NCBI GenBank assembly: GCA_013152795.1
Contig: JAADFS010000047.1
Span: forward strand, 1 to 8,947
Source: Deferribacteres bacterium
GTDB lineage: Bacteria; Nitrospirota; Thermodesulfovibrionia; UBA6902
DNA: 8,947 nt
Reading direction: 5' to 3'
Shown one piece after another: positions 1-6,204 of the stretch. The position numbers were made by a program, and so were the translations under genes. Under the pieces are notes generated by a model. That model was not told the DNA's origin and ran no database searches. It saw nothing but the letters and a program-made list of their open reading frames with translations. Position 1 is the first letter of the stretch. Each line of letters begins with the position of its first letter.

Positions 1-353
1 TGTTTTATCGAGAAAAGCCTTAAAGAATTGCTGTACTGCGTAGAAAGTATACTCAAAAAGATATTTCAGAGTCAAAATAAAAAAAATTATGGAATTATAA
101 ACTTAACTTATCACGCGGCCGCCCGGCGGTTCGGCGCAGAACAAAAGGTCTGCAATGAAAATGCCGATAAACAAAGGGGATAGATGACCATGGCCTGTGT
201 TAAAGTACAGGCACCTGTCATTCCTGCTGTCCCGAAGGCATTAGGGGACAGGGAGACCTTTCCTGAAAATTTAAAGACTCCGGACAGGCGGGAATGACAA
301 AAAACGGTAACTGCTTGAGGTGACAAACAGACTCAGAAAAACCCGGGCAAAAA
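1..353. other. Gene-poor leading region upstream of the sensor kinase
   Basis: No gene is firmly supported here. The first ~110 bases are AT-rich. The + strand frame beginning at base 1 stays open to a TAG at 181-183, so the tail of an upstream gene (about 60 residues, starting CFIEKSLKELLYC) is possible. Its second half does not look protein-like and no start codon or ribosome site is visible in the window. The right part holds a palindromic repeat (216-299, listed separately). No convincing sigma70 or sigma54 promoter for the kinase was recognised. Confidence 0.4.
216..299. repeat. Imperfect palindromic intergenic repeat (REP/MITE-like)
   Basis: The ends TGTCATTCCTGC (216-227) and GCGGGAATGACA (288-299) are inverted copies, pairing at all 12 positions if one G-U is allowed. 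CTGTCC at 227-232 can extend the stem by pairing with GGACAG at 282-287. Alternatively CTGTCCC (227-233) can fold locally on GGGACAG (245-251), so two exclusive folds exist. Terminal TGTCATTCC/GGAATGACA arms around a short core are typical of small dispersed palindromes in Nitrospirota and Desulfobacterota genomes, as far as I recall. It lies about 55 bases upstream of the kinase start and would be in its mRNA leader. Confidence 0.6.
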
Positions 354-1133
354 ATGTTTAACAGCTTAAAATTCAAGATAACCTTTACCGCCTTTCTTAT
401 CATCTCCGTCATCATGATTCTCTCCACGTGGAGGGATATAAAAGAAACCGAACGGCTGCTCCTTGAATGGCACCGGGAAAAAGCCGCCCTGCTTTCCGAC
501 AGGATAGTGCACAGCATCATGGTGCTCATGACAGAGAACAAGTGGCGGGATATGCAGGCACTGATGGAGAGCCTGGTCAGCGACCGTAAGGAACTGAAGA
601 GAATACGCGTACTCCGGCCTGAAGACGGTGTCATAGTTGTATCTTCTGAGCCAGAAGAGGCGGGAAAAGCCTTTAAACCCGCTGATAAAATCCTCAAAGA
701 CGGGCAGGTGACGGAGGCCTCCACAGGATGGCAAAGCAACATGGGATATCTCTCGAAACTCACCATCATCAAAAACCGCAGGGCATGTCACGGGTGTCAC
801 GACCCGCAGAAAGATGTCCTCGGCATACTCGCTGTCGACATCTCCCTCGACGACGTGACCGCGGCTGTCCGGGAGTTCAAAAAGGAACATCTGAGGGAAG
901 CGGTAATCGGTTTTTTGCTGATCATGGGAGCCTTCACCTTTGTTGTCGGCGTGCTGATAGACAGGCCCATCAGAAAAATGATAGCCACCATCAGAAAGAT
1001 TGAAAACGGCGATTTATCGGCAAGGATGGATGAAAACAAAAAAGATGAATTCGGTCTTGTGGCAAAGAGTTTCAACAGGATGCTCGAGACCCTTGAGTCT
1101 GGCAAAAAAAGAGATAGAGACTTATCACGATGA
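354..1133 (+). CDS. Heme-binding sensor histidine kinase, N-terminal part (frameshifted)
   Basis: This is the sensor and membrane half of a two-component histidine kinase. Residues 5-23 form a first membrane segment. Residues ~24-182 would be periplasmic and contain CHGCH at 145-149 (bases 786-800), a CxxCH c-type heme attachment motif just before a strand-rich VLGILAVDISL stretch like those ending Cache/PAS-type sensor domains. Residues 183-202 form the second membrane segment and ~203-250 a HAMP linker (RPIRKMIATI, then DEFGLVAKSFNRML). The frame stops at 1131-1133 just after an A7 run (1104-1110), cutting HAMP from the kinase core. Dropping one A joins it to the downstream frame as a 499-residue protein. 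ATG 354 is the only start after an in-frame stop at 321; its ribosome site is weak. A heme here suggests redox or diatomic-gas sensing, which is inference. Confidence 0.85.
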   Translation: MFNSLKFKITFTAFLIISVIMILSTWRDIKETERLLLEWHREKAALLSDRIVHSIMVLMTENKWRDMQALMESLVSDRKELKRIRVLRPEDGVIVVSSEPEEAGKAFKPADKILKDGQVTEASTGWQSNMGYLSKLTIIKNRRACHGCHDPQKDVLGILAVDISLDDVTAAVREFKKEHLREAVIGFLLIMGAFTFVVGVLIDRPIRKMIATIRKIENGDLSARMDENKKDEFGLVAKSFNRMLETLESGKKRDRDLSR

Positions 1134-1854
1134 ACAGATGCAGAGGGCGGCGAAACTGGCATCCCTGGGGGAGATTGTTTCAGGAATCGCCCATGAAATA
1201 AAAAATCCCCTTGCCGGGATCAGTTGCGCAGTCCAGGTACTGCACTCCGAAATGGACGAAAACGACGGGAGGAAAGTCATTACAGCCGAGATACTGCATC
1301 ATATAAAAAGACTCGACAGGACTATCAAAGACCTTCTGAATTATGCAAAGCCGAGGCCCCCCCGTTTTGTACCTTCAAATATAAACACCGTACTGGACAA
1401 AGCGGTCTTCTTTGTTTATCCGGAGGCAAACAAACAGAAGGTCGTTATAGAGACGGATATTGCAGAGGATATCCCTGATATCATGATGGACCCTGACCAG
1501 ATGCAGCAGATATTCCTGAATCTGATAATAAACGCGGTTCAGGCCATGCCGGATGGAGGAAAACTCGCGATCACCGTGTGTGTAAAGGATAAAAACGAAA
1601 TCGATGAGCACGGAATAAGAATCCCTGAAACCGACAGGGTGCTGGCGATAAGATTCGAGGATACAGGAAAAGGCATAGACAGTAAATATATAGACAGGAT
1701 ATTCGATCCTTTTTTCACAAAAAAATCCAAAGGCACCGGGCTTGGACTGGCCATCAGCCGCAGGATCATCCAGGAGCACGGGGGCGATATCGCGGTTAAA
1801 AGCGAAGTTGGCAAGGGTAGTATATTTACGGTATACTTGCCGGTGGCGGGATGA
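1105..1854 (+). CDS. Sensor histidine kinase, C-terminal catalytic part (frame +1 of the same gene)
   Basis: This is the transmitter half of the kinase. Numbered in the repaired 499-residue protein, the H-box GIAHEIKNPL puts the phospho-accepting His at 280. The ATP-binding domain shows an N-box (NLIINAVQAM, from 389), G1 (DTGKGID, 436-442), an F-box (FDPFFT, 450-455) and G2 (GTGLGLAIS, 460-468), all intact. The order fits NtrB/AtoS/ZraS-type kinases, which partner NtrC-type regulators, and such a regulator follows. No start codon with a ribosome site opens this frame: the nearest ATG (1138) would begin inside the dimerisation helix and a TTG at 1000 is only a shadow of the HAMP region. It is therefore best read as the continuation of the 354 gene after a one-base frameshift in A7 (1104-1110). 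The break may be an assembly error, a real mutation or a site of transcript slippage. Confidence 0.85.
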   Translation, partial: KKEIETYHDEQMQRAAKLASLGEIVSGIAHEIKNPLAGISCAVQVLHSEMDENDGRKVITAEILHHIKRLDRTIKDLLNYAKPRPPRFVPSNINTVLDKAVFFVYPEANKQKVVIETDIAEDIPDIMMDPDQMQQIFLNLIINAVQAMPDGGKLAITVCVKDKNEIDEHGIRIPETDRVLAIRFEDTGKGIDSKYIDRIFDPFFTKKSKGTGLGLAISRRIIQEHGGDIAVKSEVGKGSIFTVYLPVAG

Positions 1855-1857
1855 TGA

Positions 1858-1887
1858 GTGTAAGTGCAAGTGTAAGTGTAGGTGCAA
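1858..1887 (+). repeat. Hexanucleotide tandem repeat between kinase and regulator
   Basis: Five consecutive hexamers of the form GTG-(T/C)A(A/G) run from 1858: GTGTAA, GTGCAA, GTGTAA, GTGTAG, GTGCAA. The array starts 3 bases after the kinase stop codon and ends about 20 bases before the regulator's ribosome site. It puts stop codons in the regulator's frame at 1861, 1873 and 1879. Confidence 0.75.
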
Positions 1888-1917
1888 GTCCGGGTGGCGG
1901 TGAATCGGAGGGGTTTT

Positions 1918-3300
1918 TTGCTTCGCGGTAAAGTTCTTGTAATTGATGATGAAAAATTCATACTGAAGAGCCTTAAACAGCACCTTGAAAAAGAAGGCTG
2001 TGAGGTGTTAACCGCGGAATCCGGGGAAGAAGGGCTTGAGATATACAAAGCCGATACCCCCGATATCGTCCTGCTCGACCTGAATATGCCGGGAATCAGC
2101 GGTAACGAGACACTGAATGTCCTCAAAAAACTGAACAGTGATGTCATTGTAATCATTATAACCGCATACGGCGACATAGAGGCGGCTGTTTCGGCCATAA
2201 AACAGGGGGCTTACGATTTCGTTGAGAAGCCGTTTGAGCTGAACAGGATCACCGTACTGATAAAAAAAGCATTGGAAACGATCCACCTGAAAAGAAAGGT
2301 CGATTATTTCAGGGAGGAAAAACACGATACATACAGCTTTGACAATATTATCGGTGTATCCGCCGCCATCCGCGATGTCATCACACTTGCCAGGAAGGTC
2401 TCCGAGAGTGATGCCAATACCATCCTGATCCAGGGGGAAAGCGGCACGGGCAAGAGTCTGCTTGCACGGGCCATTCATTATCACAGCCCGCGGGCATCCG
2501 AGCCCTTTGTCGAGGTCACCTGCACCGCCATACCCGAGACACTCATTGAAAGCGAACTCTTCGGGCACGAAAAAGGCGCTTTCACGGATGCGCGGTCAGC
2601 CAAAAAAGGCCTGTTTGAAGTCGCCGACGGCGGCACAATATATCTCGACGAGATAGGAGACATAAAATTATCCACCCAGGCGAAACTGTTACGGGCACTC
2701 GAGGAAAAGACATTCAAAAGGGTCGGCGGCCTGAAGGATATAGCTGTAAATGTCAGGATAATAGCCACCACCAACAAGAAAGACCTCGAAGGGGCTGTGA
2801 GAGAAGGGACGTTCAGGGCCGATCTCTATTACAGGCTAAAGGTATTTCCTATTTTCATACCACCGCTGAGAGAGAGGAAGGAAGACATAATCCCCCTCGC
2901 CATGCACTATATAAAGAGATTCAACAAGGAATTCCGCAGGAATGTACAAGGCATATCCCCTGAAGCGGAAAAACTCCTTGCAGATTACCCCTGGTACGGC
3001 AATGCCAGGGAGTTGAGAAACATCATAGAGAGAATCTGCATTCTGGAGGATACGGATATCATATATCCCGAGCATCTGCCGTCCGAAATAGTCAACCACG
3101 TCGCAACAGCGCCGGAGGCCGGAGAAGACACATCCATCGCCGACCTGCCCGAGGAGGGGCTGTCTCTTAAGGAAGCAGAAAGGAGACTCATAGAAAAGGC
3201 GCTGAAAAAGTCTCAAGGCAACCAGACGAAGGCCGCCGTCCTGCTTGGAATATCACGGGATGCCCTAAGATACAAGATGCAGAAACTCGGTCTGCTGTAG
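1918..3300 (+). CDS. NtrC-family sigma54-dependent response regulator
   Basis: This is a 460-residue transcription activator that, when phosphorylated, remodels sigma54 RNA polymerase using ATP. The receiver domain has the acidic pair of VIDDE, phospho-acceptor Asp54 (LLDLNMP), Thr82 and Lys104 (EKP). The AAA+ domain has Walker A GESGTGKS (173-180), a sigma54-contact loop GAFTDA (220-225; usual form GAFTGA), Walker B GGTIYLDE (ending at 244-245) and the LYYRLKVFPI and PPLRER segments. A Fis-type helix-turn-helix ends the protein (QTKAAVLLGISRDALRYK). The start chosen is TTG 1918 because GGAGGGG (1907-1913) lies just upstream and the protein then begins MLRGKVLVIDDE, as receivers usually do. 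GTG 1882 is the longer alternative and lies in the hexamer repeat. It is encoded with its kinase, and a sigma54 promoter lies in the next gap, before the cytochromes, so these are its likely target. Confidence 0.95.
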   Translation: MLRGKVLVIDDEKFILKSLKQHLEKEGCEVLTAESGEEGLEIYKADTPDIVLLDLNMPGISGNETLNVLKKLNSDVIVIIITAYGDIEAAVSAIKQGAYDFVEKPFELNRITVLIKKALETIHLKRKVDYFREEKHDTYSFDNIIGVSAAIRDVITLARKVSESDANTILIQGESGTGKSLLARAIHYHSPRASEPFVEVTCTAIPETLIESELFGHEKGAFTDARSAKKGLFEVADGGTIYLDEIGDIKLSTQAKLLRALEEKTFKRVGGLKDIAVNVRIIATTNKKDLEGAVREGTFRADLYYRLKVFPIFIPPLRERKEDIIPLAMHYIKRFNKEFRRNVQGISPEAEKLLADYPWYGNARELRNIIERICILEDTDIIYPEHLPSEIVNHVATAPEAGEDTSIADLPEEGLSLKEAERRLIEKALKKSQGNQTKAAVLLGISRDALRYKMQKLGLL

Positions 3301-3586
3301 TTAAATCAGGTTGATTATAGATTTTTATTATTTTATTATAAACGTATACCTTTTTTCACCTTTTATGGATATAATTAGAGCTGATTCTGTTTGAGTTTTT
3401 TTGAAATAAAATATCTCTGCGTAAATTTTCATAAAGTGCGTTATATAACACACCTGCAAACCGGGAGGAAGATATATGACCGGCAGAGGCCTTGAAAGAA
3501 GCATTCCGGCAAAAAACCTTTATTTTATCATATCTTCACCATGTCGGTCGTCAAAAAGGATTCCATTGTTTTATACATCTCAGACG
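3301..3586. other. AT-rich regulatory gap between regulator and cytochromes
   Basis: Nothing here is recognised as a conserved protein, and no GC-rich terminator is seen after the regulator. TATAAT at 3370-3375 matches a -10 box but lacks a good -35. An ATG at 3476 with a good ribosome site (GGGAGG, 3463-3468) opens a 45-codon frame (MTGRGLERSIPAK...) that ends at 3613, across the sigma54 promoter. Its coding status is doubtful. The near-palindrome at 3436-3453 is listed separately. Confidence 0.5.
3436..3453. promoter_or_regulatory. Candidate upstream activator-binding palindrome
   Basis: GTGCGTTATATAACACAC is an 18-bp dyad with a single mismatched pair (positions 4 and 15). Its centre lies about 168 bases upstream of the start site predicted from the sigma54 promoter, within the usual range for enhancer sites of NtrC-family activators. 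The adjacent regulator is the obvious candidate to bind it, but no binding-site knowledge for this regulator was used. Confidence 0.5.
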
Positions 3587-3601
3587 TGGCACATGAATTG
3601 C
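3587..3601 (+). promoter_or_regulatory. Sigma54 (RpoN) -24/-12 promoter
   Basis: TGGCAC (3587-3592), five bases, then TTGC (3598-3601) followed by T matches the consensus TGGCAC-N5-TTGCW. The invariant GG and GC dinucleotides are separated by exactly 10 bases. Transcription should start near 3613, giving a leader of about 130 bases before the first cytochrome. It lies directly downstream of a sigma54 activator gene, which supports regulation in cis. Confidence 0.87.
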
Positions 3602-3745
3602 TTTATCATATAACAGGAATACTAACTATTCGAAATTGCTGGGACATAATCTATCTATAAGAGAGGGGGGGAGTATTCAAAGACGATGAAAAAACGTGGA
3701 AAAACACAACAAGCACTCACAAAAAATGAAAAGGAGGTGAAAAAA

Positions 3746-4864
3746 ATGAAAAAAGTGTTCATCATATTATCCGTTGTCCTGTTATCAGCGGCTTTCATCT
3801 ATGCAACGGCTGATGCCGTTACAGGGCAGTGTTCCAATTGCCATACCATGCACAACAGCCAGAACGGTTCCGCCATGGCCATCCTTGATGACAGCGGCAC
3901 TAATCCTGACACCACTCCAAACGAGACCCTGCTGATTACGAGTTGTGTTGCATGTCACAGTACCACATCAACGGGCCAGAAAAATACGGTTACAAACGCC
4001 CCTGCCGTATACCACACCACTGATCCAGGCGGTCAGGGAGGCGGAAAGACAAATGCAGGGGGTGATTTTTACTGGGTGAAAAACACCGGGGATGCCTACG
4101 GCCATAATGTGGAGGGCATTGCAACAGCGGACGGCACGTTGAGTGCACCGCCGGGCTTTGATGCCACAGCCACAAGCGGTAAAACTTTCGACGGCAAATC
4201 CATAGCAGTTGGAACCACATGGAGCAACCAGCAGGTTACCTGTGCAGGCACTTACGGATGCCATGGGACGAGGGACTCGGCAGAGCCTTTAACAGCAGTC
4301 AAGGGCGCTCACCACGGCAATACCGGAGGTACAGCCACGCAGGCATCCGCGCCGACTACAGTAGGAAACAGCTACAGGTTCCTCGCAGGCATCAAGGGAC
4401 TTGAGAACGCCGACTGGAACTGGAATGAGACCGCAGCAAGTCACAATGAGTACTACGGCAAGGACGACAATGCCAACTATGCTGACACCGCAACCATGAG
4501 CTTTCTCTGTGCTGAATGTCACGGCCAGTTCCACAAGGATATCGGCCGTCCTTCTTCACCATGGACGAGGCACCCGACTGATATAAACCTGCCGAACAGG
4601 GATGAATATCAGTACTATACGACCTATAACGTCCAGGCTCCTGTTGCCAGACCTACAGTGCCGAGCGCTTCCAGCAGTACGGTTGTCCCGGGCGGTACAG
4701 GCGACACCGGCGCCATTGTAATGTGTCTGTCCTGTCACAGGGCGCACGGCTCGGATCAGCCTGACCTTCTCCGCTGGAATTATACCGGCATGGTCGCAGG
4801 TACGACCGGCAGTACAGCCGGCACAGGCTGCTTTGTATGTCACAGCGGAAAAGACGGCTCATAG
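3746..4864 (+). CDS. Secreted OmcS-like hexaheme c-type cytochrome
   Basis: This 372-residue protein has a signal peptide (MKKVFIILSVV..., cleavage probably after Ala24) and six heme motifs: CSNCH (29-33), CVACH (67-71), an unusual CX5CH, CAGTYGCH (166-173), CAECH (255-259), CLSCH (327-331) and CFVCH (362-366). Motif order and surrounding words (CHTMHNS, GGDFxWV, GHNV, a CAxCH-x3-H site, RHP, CLSCHRAH) parallel Geobacter OmcS as I remember it; OmcS is the hexaheme cytochrome of extracellular conductive filaments. His36, in HTMHNS, corresponds to the OmcS His that ligates a heme of the next subunit. Export across the inner membrane for heme attachment is expected; a filament or electron-transfer role is inferred. 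ATG 3746 is chosen for its AAGGAGGTGA site (3731-3740) and because the signal peptide starts there. An upstream in-frame ATG (3686) would add 20 charged residues. It is probably driven by the sigma54 promoter at 3587. Confidence 0.88.
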   Translation: MKKVFIILSVVLLSAAFIYATADAVTGQCSNCHTMHNSQNGSAMAILDDSGTNPDTTPNETLLITSCVACHSTTSTGQKNTVTNAPAVYHTTDPGGQGGGKTNAGGDFYWVKNTGDAYGHNVEGIATADGTLSAPPGFDATATSGKTFDGKSIAVGTTWSNQQVTCAGTYGCHGTRDSAEPLTAVKGAHHGNTGGTATQASAPTTVGNSYRFLAGIKGLENADWNWNETAASHNEYYGKDDNANYADTATMSFLCAECHGQFHKDIGRPSSPWTRHPTDINLPNRDEYQYYTTYNVQAPVARPTVPSASSSTVVPGGTGDTGAIVMCLSCHRAHGSDQPDLLRWNYTGMVAGTTGSTAGTGCFVCHSGKDGS

Positions 4865-4909
4865 TATTGGCTTATACGAAGCAAGCAAGATTCTATTTGT
4901 AATGATGTA

Positions 4910-4937
4910 CGGGCGCAAGCCGAAAAGCTTGCGCCCG
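4910..4937. repeat. Intercistronic hairpin A
   Basis: GGGCGCAAGC (4911-4920) and GCTTGCGCCC (4927-4936) form a perfect 10-bp stem, extended by C4910-G4937, around the loop CGAAAA. No T-run follows, so it is not a typical intrinsic terminator. It may protect the 3' end of the first cytochrome message or cause partial termination, giving unequal expression of the two cytochromes. Confidence 0.7.
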
Positions 4938-4961
4938 GCAGTATAAAACCAAGAAGTAAAA

Positions 4962-4993
4962 CCGGATATCACGCCTTACCGCGTGATATCCGG
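4962..4993. repeat. Intercistronic hairpin B (13-bp perfect inverted repeat)
   Basis: CCGGATATCACGC (4962-4974) and GCGTGATATCCGG (4981-4993) are perfect inverted copies around the loop CTTACC. It lies 24 bases after hairpin A and 67 bases before the second cytochrome's ATG, without a T-run. It could be an RNA processing or stability element, or a dimeric DNA-binding site. Confidence 0.7.
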
Positions 4994-5060
4994 AATCATA
5001 CCTGAATCTGATACTGGGAACATCTTGAAAACCGGAATTATCTTAAAAAGGAGAAGAATA

Positions 5061-6182
5061 ATGATAACGCGCACGGGGGACATGTTCGGGAGGAGAGCAG
5101 GAAACGTCCTTTTACTTTGTATACTTTTTACAATTGTTTTTTTGTTAAGTCTTCCGTTGCCTCTTTCCGCCAAAGTAACCGGAATCTGTTCAAACTGTCA
5201 CACAATGCACAACAGCCAGGACGGCGGCAGCATCGATAACACGCCATCCAATAATCTTCTGGTTGACAACTGTGTGGGGTGTCATTCATCAAACACGGCC
5301 AACACAAAAATAACAAAGGGGAGCACCATTGTCCCGATTGTCTACAATACCGTACCGCCAACAACCCCCTTGGCCGGCGGTAATTTCTACTGGGTCGCGT
5401 CCGACGACACAAAGGGGCACAACGTTTACGGGATTGCAGGTGCAGATGCAAACCTCAGCACAGCGCCCGGGAGAAATCCGGCTGGTTGCGACAATAGTTG
5501 TCACGACACCCTTGCCGCACCGCCAAGTGCCAACAATTACTACAGGGGCGGCTGCCAGGGATGCCATGTATTCACGTATCATCATGAGGATAACGGTGTG
5601 TACCGCTTTTTGAAAGGGCACGGTTATCCGCAGCCCTGGCCTGAGCAGATCGAAAACAGCAAAGACATTACCGCCTACACGGATTACGTAGTAGGGGTAG
5701 AGGACAACGACTGGGAATACACCACTGACAACGCCGGCGACCATAATTATTACAAGGGAACGAGTGATAATTACACAAGCGGGGGCGACAGTCTTACAAC
5801 AAAGCAGACCATCACAGCTTTCTGTTCAGGCTGTCACCAGAGGTTCCACGGCGTACAGCCGGACATCGGAAACGGTATGGGTTCAGGCAGCCCGTGGATA
5901 CGCCACCCGACCGATATCCTCCTTCCGGATACAGGGGAATACGGCAAATATGATCCGGATGTCAACGCCAACTACAGTGTGGAAGCACCGGTCGCATGGA
6001 TAAATCCCGAGACGCCGGTTCGTGGAGAAGCAGTGGTCATGTGCCTTTCATGCCACAGGCCGCACGGTTCGGATCAGCCGGACATGCTCAGGTGGGACTA
6101 CCGCAACATGGTTACCGGAGCTACAGGCAGCTCTGCTGACACAGGCTGTTTCACCTGCCACAGGGACAAAGACGGCACATAA
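5061..6182 (+). CDS. Secreted OmcS-like multiheme c-type cytochrome (seven heme motifs)
   Basis: This 373-residue paralog of the preceding cytochrome has an n-region with arginines, a long hydrophobic stretch (LLLCILFTIVFLLSL) and probable signal cleavage after Ala37. Heme motifs are CSNCH (43-47), CVGCH (71-75), a CX3CH, CDNSCH (143-148), CQGCH (165-169), CSGCH (255-259), CLSCH (328-332) and CFTCH (363-367). It shares CSNCHTMHNSQ, FYWV, GHNV, SPWxRHPTDI, CLSCHRxHGSDQPD and the CFxCHxxKDG ending with its neighbour, but has one extra CxxCH (165-169) where the first protein has none. His50, in HTMHNS, is the candidate inter-subunit ligand by analogy with OmcS. The start at ATG 5061 is supported by AAGGAG (5048-5053), 7 bases upstream; an in-frame GTG at 4983 lies inside hairpin B and is rejected. 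It probably shares the first cytochrome's transcript. The tandem layout recalls omcS-omcT of Geobacter, from memory. Confidence 0.88.
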   Translation: MITRTGDMFGRRAGNVLLLCILFTIVFLLSLPLPLSAKVTGICSNCHTMHNSQDGGSIDNTPSNNLLVDNCVGCHSSNTANTKITKGSTIVPIVYNTVPPTTPLAGGNFYWVASDDTKGHNVYGIAGADANLSTAPGRNPAGCDNSCHDTLAAPPSANNYYRGGCQGCHVFTYHHEDNGVYRFLKGHGYPQPWPEQIENSKDITAYTDYVVGVEDNDWEYTTDNAGDHNYYKGTSDNYTSGGDSLTTKQTITAFCSGCHQRFHGVQPDIGNGMGSGSPWIRHPTDILLPDTGEYGKYDPDVNANYSVEAPVAWINPETPVRGEAVVMCLSCHRPHGSDQPDMLRWDYRNMVTGATGSSADTGCFTCHRDKDGT

Positions 6183-6204
6183 CAGGAAAGTTTGTTTTCA
6201 ATCA

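Noticed and set aside
1..183. Open + strand frame from the window edge to TAG 181-183
   Set aside because: It could be the tail of an upstream gene, but there is no start, no recognisable family, and the second half has simple, unlikely composition. It is mentioned only in the region note.
218..890. Two long - strand frames (218-772 and 366-890)
   Set aside because: They are antisense shadows of the palindrome and of the conserved sensor domain, with no family resemblance.
3686..3745. Upstream in-frame ATG giving a 392-residue first cytochrome
   Set aside because: It adds 20 charged residues ahead of a normal signal peptide, while ATG 3746 has a near-perfect ribosome site.
3968..4843. - strand cysteine-rich frames across the first cytochrome
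   Set aside because: They are antisense readings of the cytochrome; they lack heme motifs and ribosome sites.
4869..4882. GG-N10-GC spacing downstream of the first cytochrome, as a second sigma54 promoter
   Set aside because: Only TGGC and the final GC match; the rest (TTATACGAA) departs from consensus, so chance is likely.
4983..5060. GTG start giving a 399-residue second cytochrome
   Set aside because: It starts inside a perfect hairpin with no ribosome site and places a non-signal sequence before the signal peptide.
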